Assembly (NCBI GenBank): GCA_024362935.1 | Contig: JANCRA010000005.1 | Location: 17,992,235 to 18,056,234 of the forward strand | Source: Setophaga petechia | Lineage: Eukaryota > Chordata > Aves > Passeriformes > Parulidae | Direction of reading: 5' to 3' | Length of the DNA stretch: 64,000 nt | Part shown: piece by piece, positions 1-13,900 of the stretch | How the letters are laid out: each line of letters begins with the position of its first letter | How positions within the stretch are numbered: position 1 is the stretch's first letter | The notes under the pieces: generated by a model | Seen by the model: the letters and a program-made list of their open reading frames with translations, nothing else | The model's database searches: none | What the model was told of the DNA's origin: nothing | Position numbers and translations under genes: made by a program

Positions 1-1097
1 CCACACACCCAAAGTACAAGGAAAACACCCTTTCACAATGAAACCCCTTCTCTGGTAGTTTAAGATCAGCATGGTGTATTGGAATGCCTAGAACACAGAC
101 TTCAAATATCACAACGAGCACAGCCTACAATCCAGGGTGCAAGTTACAATTTTCAAGGCTGTTCCTCAAGACACTGAAATCCAGAATGTAAGTCCCAGTT
201 AGAAACCAGAAAAGCCCCTACATCTTTTATCTCAGAAAATATTCAAGTGAAGGTTGGAACTTTCTTTTGCAGTCAGACCCTGAAACAGATCTTTTGAACT
301 ACCATGTGAGCCTCCCCCACCCTCAGAAGGAACTCTGGATTGGAGGCAAGAACAAGGGAGTGGGAACACATTGGACGTGGCAACGCCATTGACAAGGGAC
401 TAAGATACAGGAGAGAAAACAGGAAAGAACAGCAATGAAAAAAAATGTTCTTCAGATCTCTTTATGAATTTCTATTTACTAAAACATTCCTTAAAGGGTT
501 TCAGCATTAAGTTAACACCATAACTTGTAATTGGTAATTGACTCTGTACTAGGAAAGTAATTAGACCTCTTTGAGATTATTGCACAAAAACCTGGCAGCA
601 AACAATTTGAAAATGCACATACAGATCAGTTTCTGAAACTGAGTTACATAATGTTTCTAAAATACAATATAAATATATATATATATAGTTAGAGAATAGA
701 AACTAAATACAATTGCTTAATTTTAAATCAAGTCCAGCACAAAAATATTTTAATATGGCAAATACCCCAGGACTTGCTGCATGCATCCATAATGTAGCTA
801 TTTCATCATGAGTGTGATCATATTTCCACCCCTCTCCCAAAATGTATAATCTTGACAAAACACTCAAAATAGATAAAATATAATGTCGAACATTTTCTTT
901 TAATAGATATTCCTATTTTTGTATTTAATGCTCAATCTATAAATATTATATCTGACATAAGCATGATTTATGTGGTTTTGTGCTGTTTTAAGATTGAAAT
1001 ATCTTATATTAATAAGTTCAAAGCAGTTCATTTTTTAGTTATACTTCTAGTGAAAAAAATATTCTATTTCATTAGGTATCAAAACTGGAATTTGTTT

Positions 1098-1103
1098 TTT
1101 ATT
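1098..1103 (-). terminator. COBLL1: second candidate poly(A) signal AATAAA
   Basis: This minus-strand AATAAA lies 180 nt beyond the first signal. Using it would add the Pumilio-like site at 1187-1194 to the mRNA, giving a possible long/short 3' UTR pair. Confidence 0.3.
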
Positions 1104-1277
1104 AGTAAGTGACTCTAAGTTGATGGTTACTTAAAGATATAATTAGTTCACAAAAATTATTGCTTATCTGAGTGCTAGGTAAATACTATATACAGATATT
1201 TAAACAGTAGTTGAGAAACATCATGTTAAGAAAAGGTTATGAGTAGTACAAAAGTTTCCAATAATTTATGTCCTGAT

Positions 1278-1283
1278 TTTATT
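1278..1283 (-). terminator. COBLL1: candidate poly(A) signal AATAAA
   Basis: A minus-strand AATAAA hexamer lies about 615 nt after the COBLL1 stop codon. It is followed by a T-rich stretch with TTTTGT about 20 nt further on, the usual layout of a cleavage site. A second AATAAA is at 1098-1103. Choice between them is inference. Confidence 0.4.
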
Positions 1284-1898
1284 GTGTGTGTGCTACCAGA
1301 AAAAACAATTACAGGAAAGTAAAAAAAAAAAAAATCCAAATACATATCCCAATGACTGTCTGCTAAAGGAACAAAAACATCAATTTTTTTTTTAGACAGA
1401 AACAAAGTATTGCATTGAATTAAGATTTCTACTAATTACAATTTTAATTTAATAAAGTAATATGGAGGCAGCATGTGGTATATTTAAGTTCATACAATCT
1501 GTTAAAGTAATACACAGTCAAAAATTAATTATTTAATCTAAACCTTTTAGGTCTCTTCCAAACTGTAATTTCAGCATAGTGCTACATATTGTTCAGTCTT
1601 GAAGGCTAAAATCAAGAATCTTCAATTCTCATTCTATCATAAGCAAAGCTCACCTACACCTTGTCTTAAAACATTTTAGCAGCATAGTCAGCTTTATAAA
1701 GATAAAAAGGCAAAATATTACTATAATTTACATATTCTAATAATCTTTTCAAGGCATCAAAAGACTCAGCTTGAAATTGTTATTACCGTTGACAAAAATA
1801 TATTAACATATACTTGCATTTACACTTTCAAAAATTTGTAGTTAGTATTAAGTTGGCCTATGAAGCAGTAGTAAAGTGCAAAATATTTGGTATAATAT

Positions 1899-1985
1899 CT
1901 AGGGATTAGCCTTAGCTTCTGTGGAATACAAAGGATTAAGCCTGGCTCTTCCATTGACAGCTATGGTGTTTGATGGAGGACCAAC
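1899..1985 (-). CDS. COBLL1: COBLL1 terminal coding exon with stop codon
   Basis: This exon encodes the last 28 residues, starting [16 protein letters not shown] and ending KANP, then TAG at 1901-1899. The remembered human tail (VTIPSNTISVNGRSRL) matches closely. The acceptor is pyrimidine-rich, ending CCTCTAG at 1986-1992, and entry is at phase 0. The first valine completes the LKR-V end of the WH2 motif begun in exon 4715-4897. The last dozen residues differ from the mammalian tail, as usual for this end of the protein. The exon continues into the 3' UTR. Confidence 0.93.
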   Translation of the reverse strand, partial: VGPPSNTIAVNGRARLNPLYSTEAKANP

Positions 1986-4900
1986 CTAGAGGCAGGGTGG
2001 GGGAAGAAAAAAAAGAAAGAAAAAAAATATTAGAGAAATGTTAATCTAAATGTCCAGATTTTTATTTCTCTAATATGTTACACAATGTTATTTCATTTAG
2101 TGTTTTTCTCACTGCAATGGAAGACCTCCTATATGATTTCTTAACTAAGCCTATATTCTAAGGAAGAGGAAACAGAAGACATTACTAGGAAACATATTTT
2201 AGCCTGACTAAAAATTTCATGTATAATTATTCAAAAGACACATAATTTTTAGTCCTTCTCCTCATCTGGTTGCAAAGAAATACTTTGAAAGCATCACTAA
2301 ACCAAACATTTTTATTAAATATTGAGCAAACCTGATTTCTTACTAACTCTTCTAACAATTTATACCGTGGTAATGTTTCTTTTATCACAAGCAAACCGTA
2401 ACTTTTAGCAGAGATAGCCAAAGCCTGATTTTCAGTGGAACAGCATAACCCAACAGCTGCAGCTGGAGTTAATGGGAGCTGCAGATGCTCCACAGCCATG
2501 AGAACCACATACCACAGCACACAGTTTACTAAACACAATAAAAACATTCTCAAGAGAAAAATCGTTCAAAGGAAACTTCACTTGACCCATTTTAAGTTAG
2601 TAATTACTGAGGGCCCTATTGAACAGGCAAGACCAGCAACACAAAAGGCCACAGATCTCAGCACTGCATACTCACAACATATTAAGTAAAACAGAGGGTG
2701 AAAAAAAATTAAAGAACTTGGCAAGCCATGCCAGGATTTTATTTTTTAAATTGCTCTCAGAGCTGCAAGAAGAGAGATTATGATAAGAAGTAAAAAAGAG
2801 AAGCAAGTACCTGACAGACATCTCTCATTGTTCAAATGGATCAGATTACTACTCCTTTTCCTGACTGCAGCACAATACTGGAAGCTATGAGGTGGATGCA
2901 TTCTAGAAATCCTCTCAATTCTCATAAGCACTTTTGGGTGCAAATAACTTATTGATACAAAATGCTTCATTACTCTGTCCCACTACTGCCAGTTGTCCAT
3001 GTTAAAAATAAAATGAGACCATGTTTTTATTAAATTTGCTGTAGGCCAAAAAAATCTCTTTCTGCTGTCAGACATACCTGTACCACAGCATATGCACTCT
3101 GAGAGCAAAAAGAACAGCATGTACAATTTTATGCTTGGCAAAACTTCAGTGAGTTCTTCACTGCATTTTGTTTGTGTTCCAGGGGTTTTTTTAAGCCTGG
3201 TTCAGATTTCTGTGCTGCAGAGTGCTCTTCTTTATGCTTACAGCTTCTTCATTATTATAATTTCTTCTTAAAAAGTACAGTCCTTTCATCACCCCAGTCT
3301 CAACATGTAATTTACTGACAAAGCACATCTCCCACCCACAGAAGAGAAAGGGAGGGGAAAACCAGTTTCAGTCATTGTCTCTCTCCCCTTCCCCATGCCA
3401 TTCTTGTACCTGACTGATAAAGACTATACGGGTCAACTCTACACTAAGAACATTTCTATTAAAAAGAATGAATAAATAAATGAAATGTCATATTATTCAG
3501 AATGTAATTATGCACTAGAAGAAAAAAAAATCCTAAAAATATATGCAAATAAAATCCAAACAGTATTTCTGGTAGAACAGATTTTACTTCTAACGGATTC
3601 TGAACAATACAGCATTTTCTTTATCTTATCCTGTTTTTAATATGATTACTGACATGTAGTTAAAAGCAATTCTACAGTGGATTATATACCGTTTTTACTG
3701 ACTCGAGATCAAACCCTACTTGAGCATGCTTGCAACTTTTCCAGGAAACTCAGTCTTCCTTTTCACTGTAGAAATGATGGGAGATTGTACAAGCCTCAGA
3801 GAGGCTGTTGCACTGCTGCATTGAAACAAAAACCTATGAAACAGAATGTTCCACTATCTGACCATTCACTGTGAGATTTTGACCTGAGGGAATCAAAGAC
3901 TTCAATAAAACAAACAAACAAAAATATCCCTTGTATCTACCTACCACACAGGGTTAGGTTATTTCAAGTGGAAAAGGGAAGGAAAAAAACCTACTGAATT
4001 TCTTTGACCTTCTGTAGTGAAAAATTATTCCTCAAAACAGAATGGAAATTACTAATGTGAAGTCAAGAAAACTTTGTGAAACGATGATTTTCTGGTTGCA
4101 TACTTAAAACAGTACAGATTTTAGAAATGCAGACCGTTATACCAATGAGAGATATCTAGGTTAATTTTAGGAGAGAAAGTTTTTAACCAGAGAGGGTGGG
4201 GGAAGATGGTCCTTCTGGGACTGCTGACAAAAGATTGAGAAATATCTTAGTTACGATGCGCAACAGATTAAGGACCTGATAAAGTATAATAAATAGGAAA
4301 ATTGTCTTCAGAAATGTGTGTTATCTGCCTGCAAAAGGTTGTAGCCTCTTCAGGTCTAGAACAAAGCTGCTCAGCAGGTTTCTAAAGCCAAACCTTTTCA
4401 AACCATGTAAACACAAACAAGTCAGATTTTATGGACAAATACTTAATTATAGAAATTTCTAGGTTATTTCATTTCAGGAAGATTTTGATTACATTTGTAT
4501 TGTATGAAATTACAGACATTTGAAACTCTGTGGGTGTATTCACCAGTTAATTCTGCAAAACTGTCCCTCTTCCCCACCTCTCTTCCCATTGTTAAGAGAC
4601 CTCTTGGCAGCAGTATGTGCCAAAACTAACTGCTTTTAGAATCAGGCATTAGTATGGTAATTCTGAAGGAAGTACCATGAGTTCTTTGTTTTGGATGCAA
4701 TGATGAAAACTCACCCTTTTCAATTTGGCAGCAGCTTCTCCAGAGCGGATTGCAGCCAGCAGGCTCTGGTGGATCTGTTCGGGGTCAGCGCGCGGCAGCG
4801 TCATCGCGGTTTGTCTCTTAGTGACAGGGCGTGGGTGGTCAGGGGAAGCACCTGACTGCGCCTGACTCTTCTGCTCACTATGCACATGGCTGTCTTTCTA

Positions 4901-7900
4901 TAAAGGGAGGAAGTGGAAGGAAAAGAAGCCAAAAAGTTTTCATCTGAATTAGTTATAAATGGAAATCTGAAACAACCTGGCACAAGGTTGCATAGCAAAC
5001 TGCTGCCATTCTAGTGTTTGCTTGGTTCAACATTTCTGACATCAGCCACATTTCCAGCACAGCACATAGCTTCTCTCTCAAGTAATTATGCTAGCAAAAC
5101 TTTATAGCTCCATTCAAGTATGCTTGTGGCATGACGACTTGAAGCCAAACGGATCATATCACTCAGAATTAAATTTAAGAAACCAACACATAGAACTATA
5201 AAGAACAAATTGTAAACACTCCAAACATAAAAATAAGTATTATACAGGATATATGACTATTTAACTTACAGTTCTTTAAAGTAGGGGATGCTAATTATGG
5301 CAGGAAATAATTATTTCCAATCATCTGAATGATGTTGCTTTCATTTTTAACATTCCCTGTATTCCTGCACTTCATTATAACGCTGTGCTCCTGGTGGACA
5401 CCAGGTGGACAGGGTGTTTTCCCTGCACAAATACAGCACTTTCTGGTCAGGCAGTTCAGAAACAAGCCTTTACATCAGCTGCTCTTGATGGCACTGGATC
5501 CACAGTCAATTAGTATTAGAAATAAAGTTTACCTTATCCATTACACTATTTTGTGACCCCGCTGTTATGGTCAGTAAGGAAGGACTTTTCACTTCAGGCA
5601 TGGAGGTAGCTGAGGAGAATCCAGCTGCCAAAGGGACAGAGGAGAGTTCCACTGGAAATTCCTCTCTGGGGGCGTGGCTAGTGATTGTACGCGTTTTATT
5701 GAATGATTGTGACCTTTTGACGGCAGATGAGACAGCAAGAGCAAAAGGGGATGGTCTTGAGCTGGAGTATGGCTTTGGAACCGCAAAATTTCTGAGAGTT
5801 CTTAGATTCAGTGGTGCTGGAGGACAGGAGGGAACATTTAAAGGCTTATTGCTTTTAACAGGAGAAGTGGAAGATTCAATGATTTTTCCATCATCAACAT
5901 TTTCTTGATCTGCAGGAGGAGAGGGAATACTTGTTTTTTGTAAAGCCAAAGAAGTCAAATCAGGTGATGAGATTTTTTTACCCATCTCTGTACTGCTAAC
6001 TTCATTTTGAATTGAATTAGGAGCACAAACTGTGCTTCTGGCAACTGCAGATGTCACATAGTGACCTGATGCTCTTCGCTGCATCTGCAGATAAAAAGAA
6101 CTAGGCTTCATTGTAGGACTTATTGGACTTAATGCATTTGACTTGTCCTGAGTCTCAGAAGAAGCATTTGTATTATCCAAGTTTAGCTTCAGTGGGACAG
6201 GCTGCCTGAAAGACTCTCTTTCCATCTGGTTGCTCTCGGCAGCAATCTCAGCTCCAGAGGTCACAGTATGCTCAGAAATGCTGCTCACTCGCTGCAGCAG
6301 ACCATTTGCTGCTGCAGATTCATTTTGTGACCCAACCTGTAAAGGACCCACACTTTTTGACAGATGAGGAATTTCAGTTTGCACTATGACTTCTTTGGGG
6401 TCTTCCAAAGGAGATACCTCTTGATCCTTATGATCTGATAGAACTTCTGATTCCCAGCTCTTCATCATTTCTAAGAATTTTGGAGGCACTATCTTATAAG
6501 TAGTCATCCCAATTTTTGGTATGTAATCCCTTGTAATTTCATTAGCAGGTTTGGGTTTAGGTTTGGTCTCTGGTCTATTAAAAGGCTGACCTTTTACAGG
6601 AGAGTCATCTGGAGTTTCAGCTGTTGTTTCTGGTGAAGTAAAATCACTGCCATTTATATACATGTGACTCTGGTCTTTTATTGGAATTACTTTTTTATGA
6701 GTAACTTCTTGTGTCTCAAGATTTTGTTCTATTGAACTATCTTCACTCTCTTGATGCATTCCATGCATCACTTGAGCAAGAGAGTTGTTCTTATCTCTGT
6801 TGTGTTGAGGAACCAGTTCTCTAAATGTGGATGATTCAACAGCCTGAGGAACAGTAATTTCCTTCTGTGCAGTCCTTCCCAAATTGCTATCCAAAGTCTG
6901 GATTCCAACATCCTGAGTTTTTACTGTGTCCAAGCCAGTTGCATTTCTTTTGCCATCTTGCTTTTCTGAAACCAGTTGAGGATAATTCCTATGACTTACA
7001 GAGATGTCATTTTTACATGCCTGGCAGTTTGATAGTCTGTCAGTTTCAAGCTTGTTATTCTCTTGAAAATCTACTGTTTTAATTTCAGCTGTCTGAAGTT
7101 CTTTCTCTTCTGTTGTTGGAAGGAGTTTTGTATCACTGTGATCTTTAAGTTAAAGAAATATTCCAAAATTAATACAAATGCCAAAAAAATTCAAGCTTCC
7201 TTATTACATCATGAAGTTCTGCATCTGTATTTAGCAACAATTACTAGCTTCTCACTGATGCTAATATTTTCCCTAACCCTTTTAAAGATATATTTATATT
7301 TGATTAATATAAATAATTGCATTCTAACTCAAGTATTCTTCCTTAATAAACAGGCTACAGATAGAAGAAACTATTCTAGAACAATTTGAAAATTGCTAAT
7401 GAATTCCAGTTCATTTTATAGGTATCAGTGACTCGAGACCTCAAGGATTATTCAATATTGAGTTAGATGCAGTTTTATTTAGTTCTACACATCTGTGGCT
7501 TCTGTTCTTAAGTTTGAATGCTACAAATCTTGTCAAGTACACTTTATGTATTTGTACAAGGAAACAACTGAAAAACATATGGACAAGAGCAATTTGCCAA
7601 ATCTACTTTTTCCTACCTTTTACCTGGTCTGATAATTCAATTTTCTACCTCTGGACTAAACATGTGATTATCTCCCAAACACATGAATATTTTGGTCAAA
7701 TTCTTTTGAACACAATATTGGTAAAAAATACATTTTTCAGGAATAGTCATATGGAGTGGTATTTTGTAGGGGGAAAAAACTTCATTTCATGAACACTATT
7801 AAATGGTAGTTAAAATTTATATCACATATAAACAGGACTTGTGTTGTTATGATTTATTAACAGAGATGCACTGAGTATAAAAGACTATAGAAGGCCTAAT

Positions 7901-10900
7901 ATATAAATCTGAAAATCAGTGTCACAAAAGAACAAAAATAAATCAGTCAGGCCACTAAATCCACAGAGAAATTTATGGCCCATTAGATGCACAGGATGTC
8001 GTCATTTTGTTTCAGATCAGTGTGCCACTTTCTGTTACTTGGGCTTAAAAATATTTGCATTTTTATGCTGAAAAATCACCCTAATTTCATAAGCAAGGAA
8101 CAACTTATGCCTTCTTCTTCCCCAGTGGGATGTGGCAGCCATGTCACCCCATGTGGCAGGATTGCCTTTGTGTCTATGTCTAACCTTCCCCCTCCTCAGC
8201 ACCGTCCCACCCACACCCTCCTGTAACAGCACAATGCAGCTTTGACTACTGCTAAAACAAAAATATATTAAAAACAACCCCCAAAAAACCCCAAAACTGC
8301 TGCCAATTCTTGTCACGACATCTCAAAGAAAACACACTAGTGCTAGAGCAAGTGTAAAGAAAATAATCTGATTATAACAATACAAGAGTTGACTATATAG
8401 CCATTTCTTCAAAGGAATAGGAAAGTTCAAGCTTCAAGTATTAGCAAGTAGGAACTACTCACCAACATTTTTATTTTGGTCTAAAATTTCAAGCTTCCTA
8501 TTTGTTTGAAATCCAGCATCCTCACTGCTTATCTTAGTCTGTAGTCCTCTGCAAAGTACAACAGTACGTTAAATATGCTGGTATCATTCATTTCAGTAAA
8601 CACAAGGAATGATGCAAGAGAACTGGCAATATTCTCCAAACACAGATGGACAAAACAGAACCGCTCTGCCAAACACTGGAATACTCAACAGAATCGATTT
8701 AAAAAAAAAAAAAAAAAAAAAAGAGGAAATTCTGCCATGATATTTTACCAAAATGACATGCAGCTCCACTAGCTTCTGTGTAAGCAGATGATCAGTCTTC
8801 CCTTGTCTTCCCCCCCTCCTTTTGTTTACATGTACAGCTTGAACAACCCACTTTCCAACAGCAACTCCATTCCAGTGAAGCCACAATGGTTCTTCACTCA
8901 TATGGAGTTTTCTGACACCTTCCATCTAAAATGTGTCCCTGACTTTGTCCCCACCATGCTGCATAAGACACTGACTGAGTATGAACACATGAACTGAGCA
9001 GTACAGACTTCTCAAAGTAGTCCGTTCCAAGAAATGCCTTGAGAACAGCAAAGAAACACACATACAACATGTTACTTGCATTCTAAACATCTTGGAAAAC
9101 ATACAATATCTATTGTCCTTATTTCTCTTGGGATAAGAGAACTGCAAATGTTCTGAATAAAAACCTCATCTTTCTGGGTGTGGGGGGGACATATTAAGTC
9201 CTTGGCTTCAAAAGGTAAATGAAAAAGGCAAAAATATTTTAAAATTTATTGATAAAACATTATTAAAACTTCAAACTTTATTCAAGGTATTTTTATAATA
9301 TGTAGTTAGAAACACTGGCATTTTAAAGATTCCAAATTATTTGCCACATCAAATGCATTAGTTGTCAGAACCAGTGCTTTGAGTTGACACATCTGCTTTG
9401 AATCATTTAAAATTATACATTTCTCAATAACCATCCATGCTTGGGTTGTCTGTATAGTCCCAAACACACTGTAAGTGTCCCATAAACTGCTGAACAGGAG
9501 CACATGTTCTCAAAATTATTGCTGGAAGAAAGTTAAAGCTCAGCCCCGCACTCTGTTCTCTTGCTTAGCTCCATTCCTTTTAACAGAGAAGGGTGACTGA
9601 GCTAAAACTATTAACAACAGGCTGAACTAGATTTTTTAATAGGAATTTTAAAAAAAGTCAAATCAAAACCCACCAAATCCAAAAGCCACAAAACACTATG
9701 AAGTATTGTTATAGAAATTAGTGGTTTTGACTGGAATATTTTGCATGTATCCTAGGCTGTATTAAAAAGAAACACTTCTCAAAGTAACTAGATCTTATAT
9801 ATAAGATCAAAATTATCTAAAGTTCTCCAGAAATATAATGTCAGAGAAGCCCCACTCCTCATTTTCGAATCCCCAAGATATTTCAGGAAGCAACTGCCAA
9901 CTCTAAAGCCAGAGTGCAGTACCTTCTACCTGATCATCACCAGACATGAACGACACAAAAGGTCACTACCAATTCATAGGGTGGACGGGAAAGAAAAATC
10001 CCCTGGACGATTAGGCAAACTGGCCCAATGACACGGGTCTGACAAATTGCAAATTGAAGACAATTTATTAGATCCATAAAGAGGAGAAACACCCAAGCAA
10101 CTGGGGCAATATTCACCAGGAAAGATTATCAGAGATTTTTGCAAAGCCACATTTGGCCTTGGACTGACAAAAATGTCCCTTCAAACACAAGTTAAACCTC
10201 CCTTTACTACCTTGAAAGTTCTTGGCTACTAGGGCAGTCACACATTTTGGCTTCAGTATAATAATCAAAATAGTTCTTTCAATTTAATTTGGGAACAGTA
10301 GCCAGTTTAGTTGCCCCAGGGAACAGAGAAATAGTGAATTACATTAACACAATGGGACTTCTCTGGACAATCAACATTTATTTCAAGCAGGCACTAACTC
10401 ATGTTGGAAACCTGCTGAGTCAGGTAGTTTAACAAACATGCTGAAGGGCAAAGGTACAGCATCACCAGAAGGGAAAAAGAGCAGTTAAGGAAACTAATGT
10501 GTTTATTCTTTAAAAAAGCTGAATTAACTTGTTTTCCTGAGAGCAAATGGATTGAGACAGGTCAAGACCACATATAAGGAAAAGAAAAAATAAAAATTAA
10601 AGCCAAAACAAATATGCAAGCAATAAGAATCATGCCCAAAAGAACAGAAATGGCTGATGTATCCATTTTCCCTCATCTGCAAGAATGAATTGGTACATTT
10701 TTATTTAACTAATCAATCCAAATTTTTTTGCAGCATTCTGCTCTAGTAAATGCACCGGACATTTTAGAGCTGGGTTCAGCCTTCCTGGGCTCCAGCTGTT
10801 TGAGTAGTAAGGAAAGGGAAGACTAAACAGAACTGCAGAACACTTCATTGTCATTTTTGTTGAAAAGCTGCATGAATTACTGTGCACAGAAGAGTGCTAC

Positions 10901-13900
10901 AATGAAAGCTAAGCATATTAAAGCTCATTCCTCTCTCACAATTCTCTAGTCTGTGCTTCACAATGAAACAGCACTCTGTATTTTATTTGCCTCCCCCATT
11001 GTCCCCCCAATGCTCCTTCCTTTGTCACAAAACGTACTTACTTGCCATCTGTGCTCATATTTTCTTGTTTTTCTTCCTCGAAGCTTTGTGCGTTGTCTGT
11101 GGGAACACTGCCAGGAGCAGGAGCTGATGAAGCAGGATCATTTTTGTCATTTCCCAGTGATACCTCAGCAGAGCTGAAGGCTGCAGTAACCTCTCCTGTC
11201 CCAGGAGAGGTGTTGGTACTTCCACTGTCCTCTCCCTGTTGCACACCTATCTCCTCCCTTTCATCAATCTCTTCCAGGTTGTATTCTAAGCTCCTTACAT
11301 CTACAGTCACAAAAGAAAGGAAAAGAAAGTAAAAATACCTCCAAACCAACAACGCCCAAACCAACCCACAGCTCTCAATGCAGGTTGTATATTAAAAGGG
11401 ACTGTTCAAGGCAGCCTAAATAATTTGAAGAAGGAAAACAGATTTTTTTTCATAATTCAGGTAAATTTAAAAAATTTAAAATTTAAGAGATCCATTCAAT
11501 CTTCACAGAATTCTGTTTCTTTTCAATTCTCTCTCTTGACACAAGAATATGCTGATCACCGTGCTACTGTCCATCTAGTTCTGTATCTACTGTAAAACAT
11601 TTTCCATATTTAACCCAAGTATTGAATTAGGATTGCTACATATATTTTCATTTATCTCATAACCCCAAATTTCATGGAGGTGGACAATTGCTTTTACTCA
11701 GACTTCCTGTACTTCCATTAGCTCTCCGGTGAGTTTTAAAACACACAGGTCCTCTATATCAGAGTAAGAATGTTCAAGAACTAAATAAAGGGTTACCAAA
11801 ATACCAATTTTGTCCACGGTTTGAACAAGTTTCACCACTACTATGAAAAATTTCCCATAACCATCCTAAGTGTATTAAAGTGTCTTGTGTAGTGCTTCAT
11901 GTTACAGTACAAGAATAAAGTTCACAGAAAAGTGCTAATCCATTAAAATACTGACATTTGCAGCCAGAGAACAGTTCAACTAAAAGGTTGAGTTGCTGGA
12001 TTAGGACACAAATAAATCAGTGTAGTTGAATTAATAAATACACCTGACCAGGGTACTCCCATCAGCTTTGGGTGCACTCACACCTGTTAGGGACAAGCCT
12101 TGCACTTGGACAATTAGGCTTCAGTCTAAGCAGCATCAGTAAATTTTCAAGTGTAAACCAAAGTCAACAAAGAAAACAAAAAGGAATACTGGAAAGTTGC
12201 AGACCCCCGAGTACCAAAAAAAAAACTTAGACTGACAAAAATGTTAGACTGACCTTTCTTAGTAGCTGGTATTCTACAATGCTTCCAGTACCTCTAGAGA
12301 AGTACAGTGTTATAGAAAAGTAATAAGGGAATGTATGTATTGGACAAAGGCTCCGTACAGAACAGAAACTCTGGAGTTTACAATAAGGTCATTAGTCAAG
12401 AGTTCAGTAATACCAAAGACATTCAGAGTTACAGAGAAACTACAAAAGCCAAATATTTTACTGTTTAATTCTTGGTTTTATATTGCAATCTTGTAACAGT
12501 GTTTTGTAGATACACATTAAGCAATGTGATCAACACATGCCATAGTGCTGAATGTAGAGGCAATTTAAAGCCCCGAGGAAAGAAAGGCAAGACTGCAAAG
12601 TGGTGCAGGTGAGCTCCTTCCATGTCGTTTCAGCACAGGTACATACAAATATGGCACATTGGTATTACAGGGACTCCTACAGGTTTACTAGTCATAAGGG
12701 CCTTCTCTTCCTTTCATTGTCCATCAACCCCTTTTCCACCTAGGGAACGCTCATTCCCAGCAGCCTCATGCTTCGGGGCATCATTTTGGTGATGGCAGTA
12801 TCATTTCATGTGTGACAAGTTAAATATATATGTCACAATGAAAAAACAAAGCATAGCACAATGTGAGCAAACATTGAACTGGCTAAGATTATCCCACAGC
12901 CCTAACTGGCTCTCTAGAACACTGCCTCCTTCACTGTGAGACCTATTATGCCATGGGCCTGAGCCATCACCAACAACAGGAACAAAGACTGAGATTTTCA
13001 GTCTAAATGCTCTATGGAAACCTGAATTAGACAACAAAGAAGAGCCAGGACTTCTGACAAGAGAAATGGAAGCACTCTGGAGCTGCTATGGCTTTGTGCC
13101 CAGGCACTGCTGGCATTCTCTGCTGCTTTTCCTCTGGAGACGACTGTAACAAAGGCTGAGTTGTATCTATACTCCTGGGATGGAAACTTAGCTTGGGTTG
13201 GTAGGAGACATTCCTGACATTCCTGCTATGTGGAAGTCTGTTCTTTGCTGTGCTAGAAACACTTCCAAGCATTGGGGTCGACTAACCTGACCTACAAATG
13301 GATAATACCAAACAAAAACAGCCCTCACGCTTCTTAAGAAATGCTCTACCTCATCTGTCAGCATAAGATCAGCCCTGCTTGCTAGTGGATTTTCATCTGT
13401 TACTGGGTCTGGTTCCAGACCTGGGCCATCACGGCTGCAGGAGAATAAAACCTGAAAACATTTGAACACAAACAACTTTTAAAAGCCATCCTTCACTTAT
13501 GTCATGCAGGTAACTCCCTAGGGGAGCACTTCAGATTCTGATTTGTGTCCAAACTCTCAGTCTATAGCTTTTACATGCAACATGGAAGAACTTACAGCAA
13601 TATTGGCTATATACTGTTGTCTTATTGCTTATACAACTTATCCGAAATTCCATATGTAACATAAATCACATTTCTACCTGCATTAGTTTATTCTCTGGGA
13701 ACATTAGTCACTGGGTTTTAAGTAGCCCTAAGTCAATATAGCTAGAGTTACAGTGTGTCACTGTGAAGGCAGATCTATAGATGAGTACACACATGTATAC
13801 ACACACACACACCCCCCTGATGACTGAGATACCAACTGCAAGTCTCCTTTGAGCTGTAAGAATACCCCATGCCCAGCAGAGAACAGGCTGGTGCTACTCT

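Larger units (their letters stand above)
1..1898 (-). other. COBLL1: COBLL1 3' untranslated region (end not fixed)
   Basis: This AT-rich sequence follows the stop codon on the minus strand and carries no coding signal. Minus-strand AATAAA poly(A) signals lie at 1278-1283 and 1098-1103, so cleavage could fall near 1255 or 1080. The rest, down to position 1, may be longer 3' UTR or downstream sequence. A Pumilio-type element (TGTATATA on the minus strand) lies at 1187-1194 and would be included only if the second poly(A) signal is used. Many AT-rich ATTTA-like pentamers are present. No transcript end can be proven from sequence alone. Confidence 0.6.

Noticed and set aside
5567..5908. 113-codon plus-strand frame
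   Set aside because: Antisense shadow of the 1.6-kb COBLL1 exon.
1899..7142. possibility that the gene is COBL rather than COBLL1
   Set aside because: Only one WH2 motif is present, and the central-exon motifs ([24 protein letters not shown]) belong to COBLL1.
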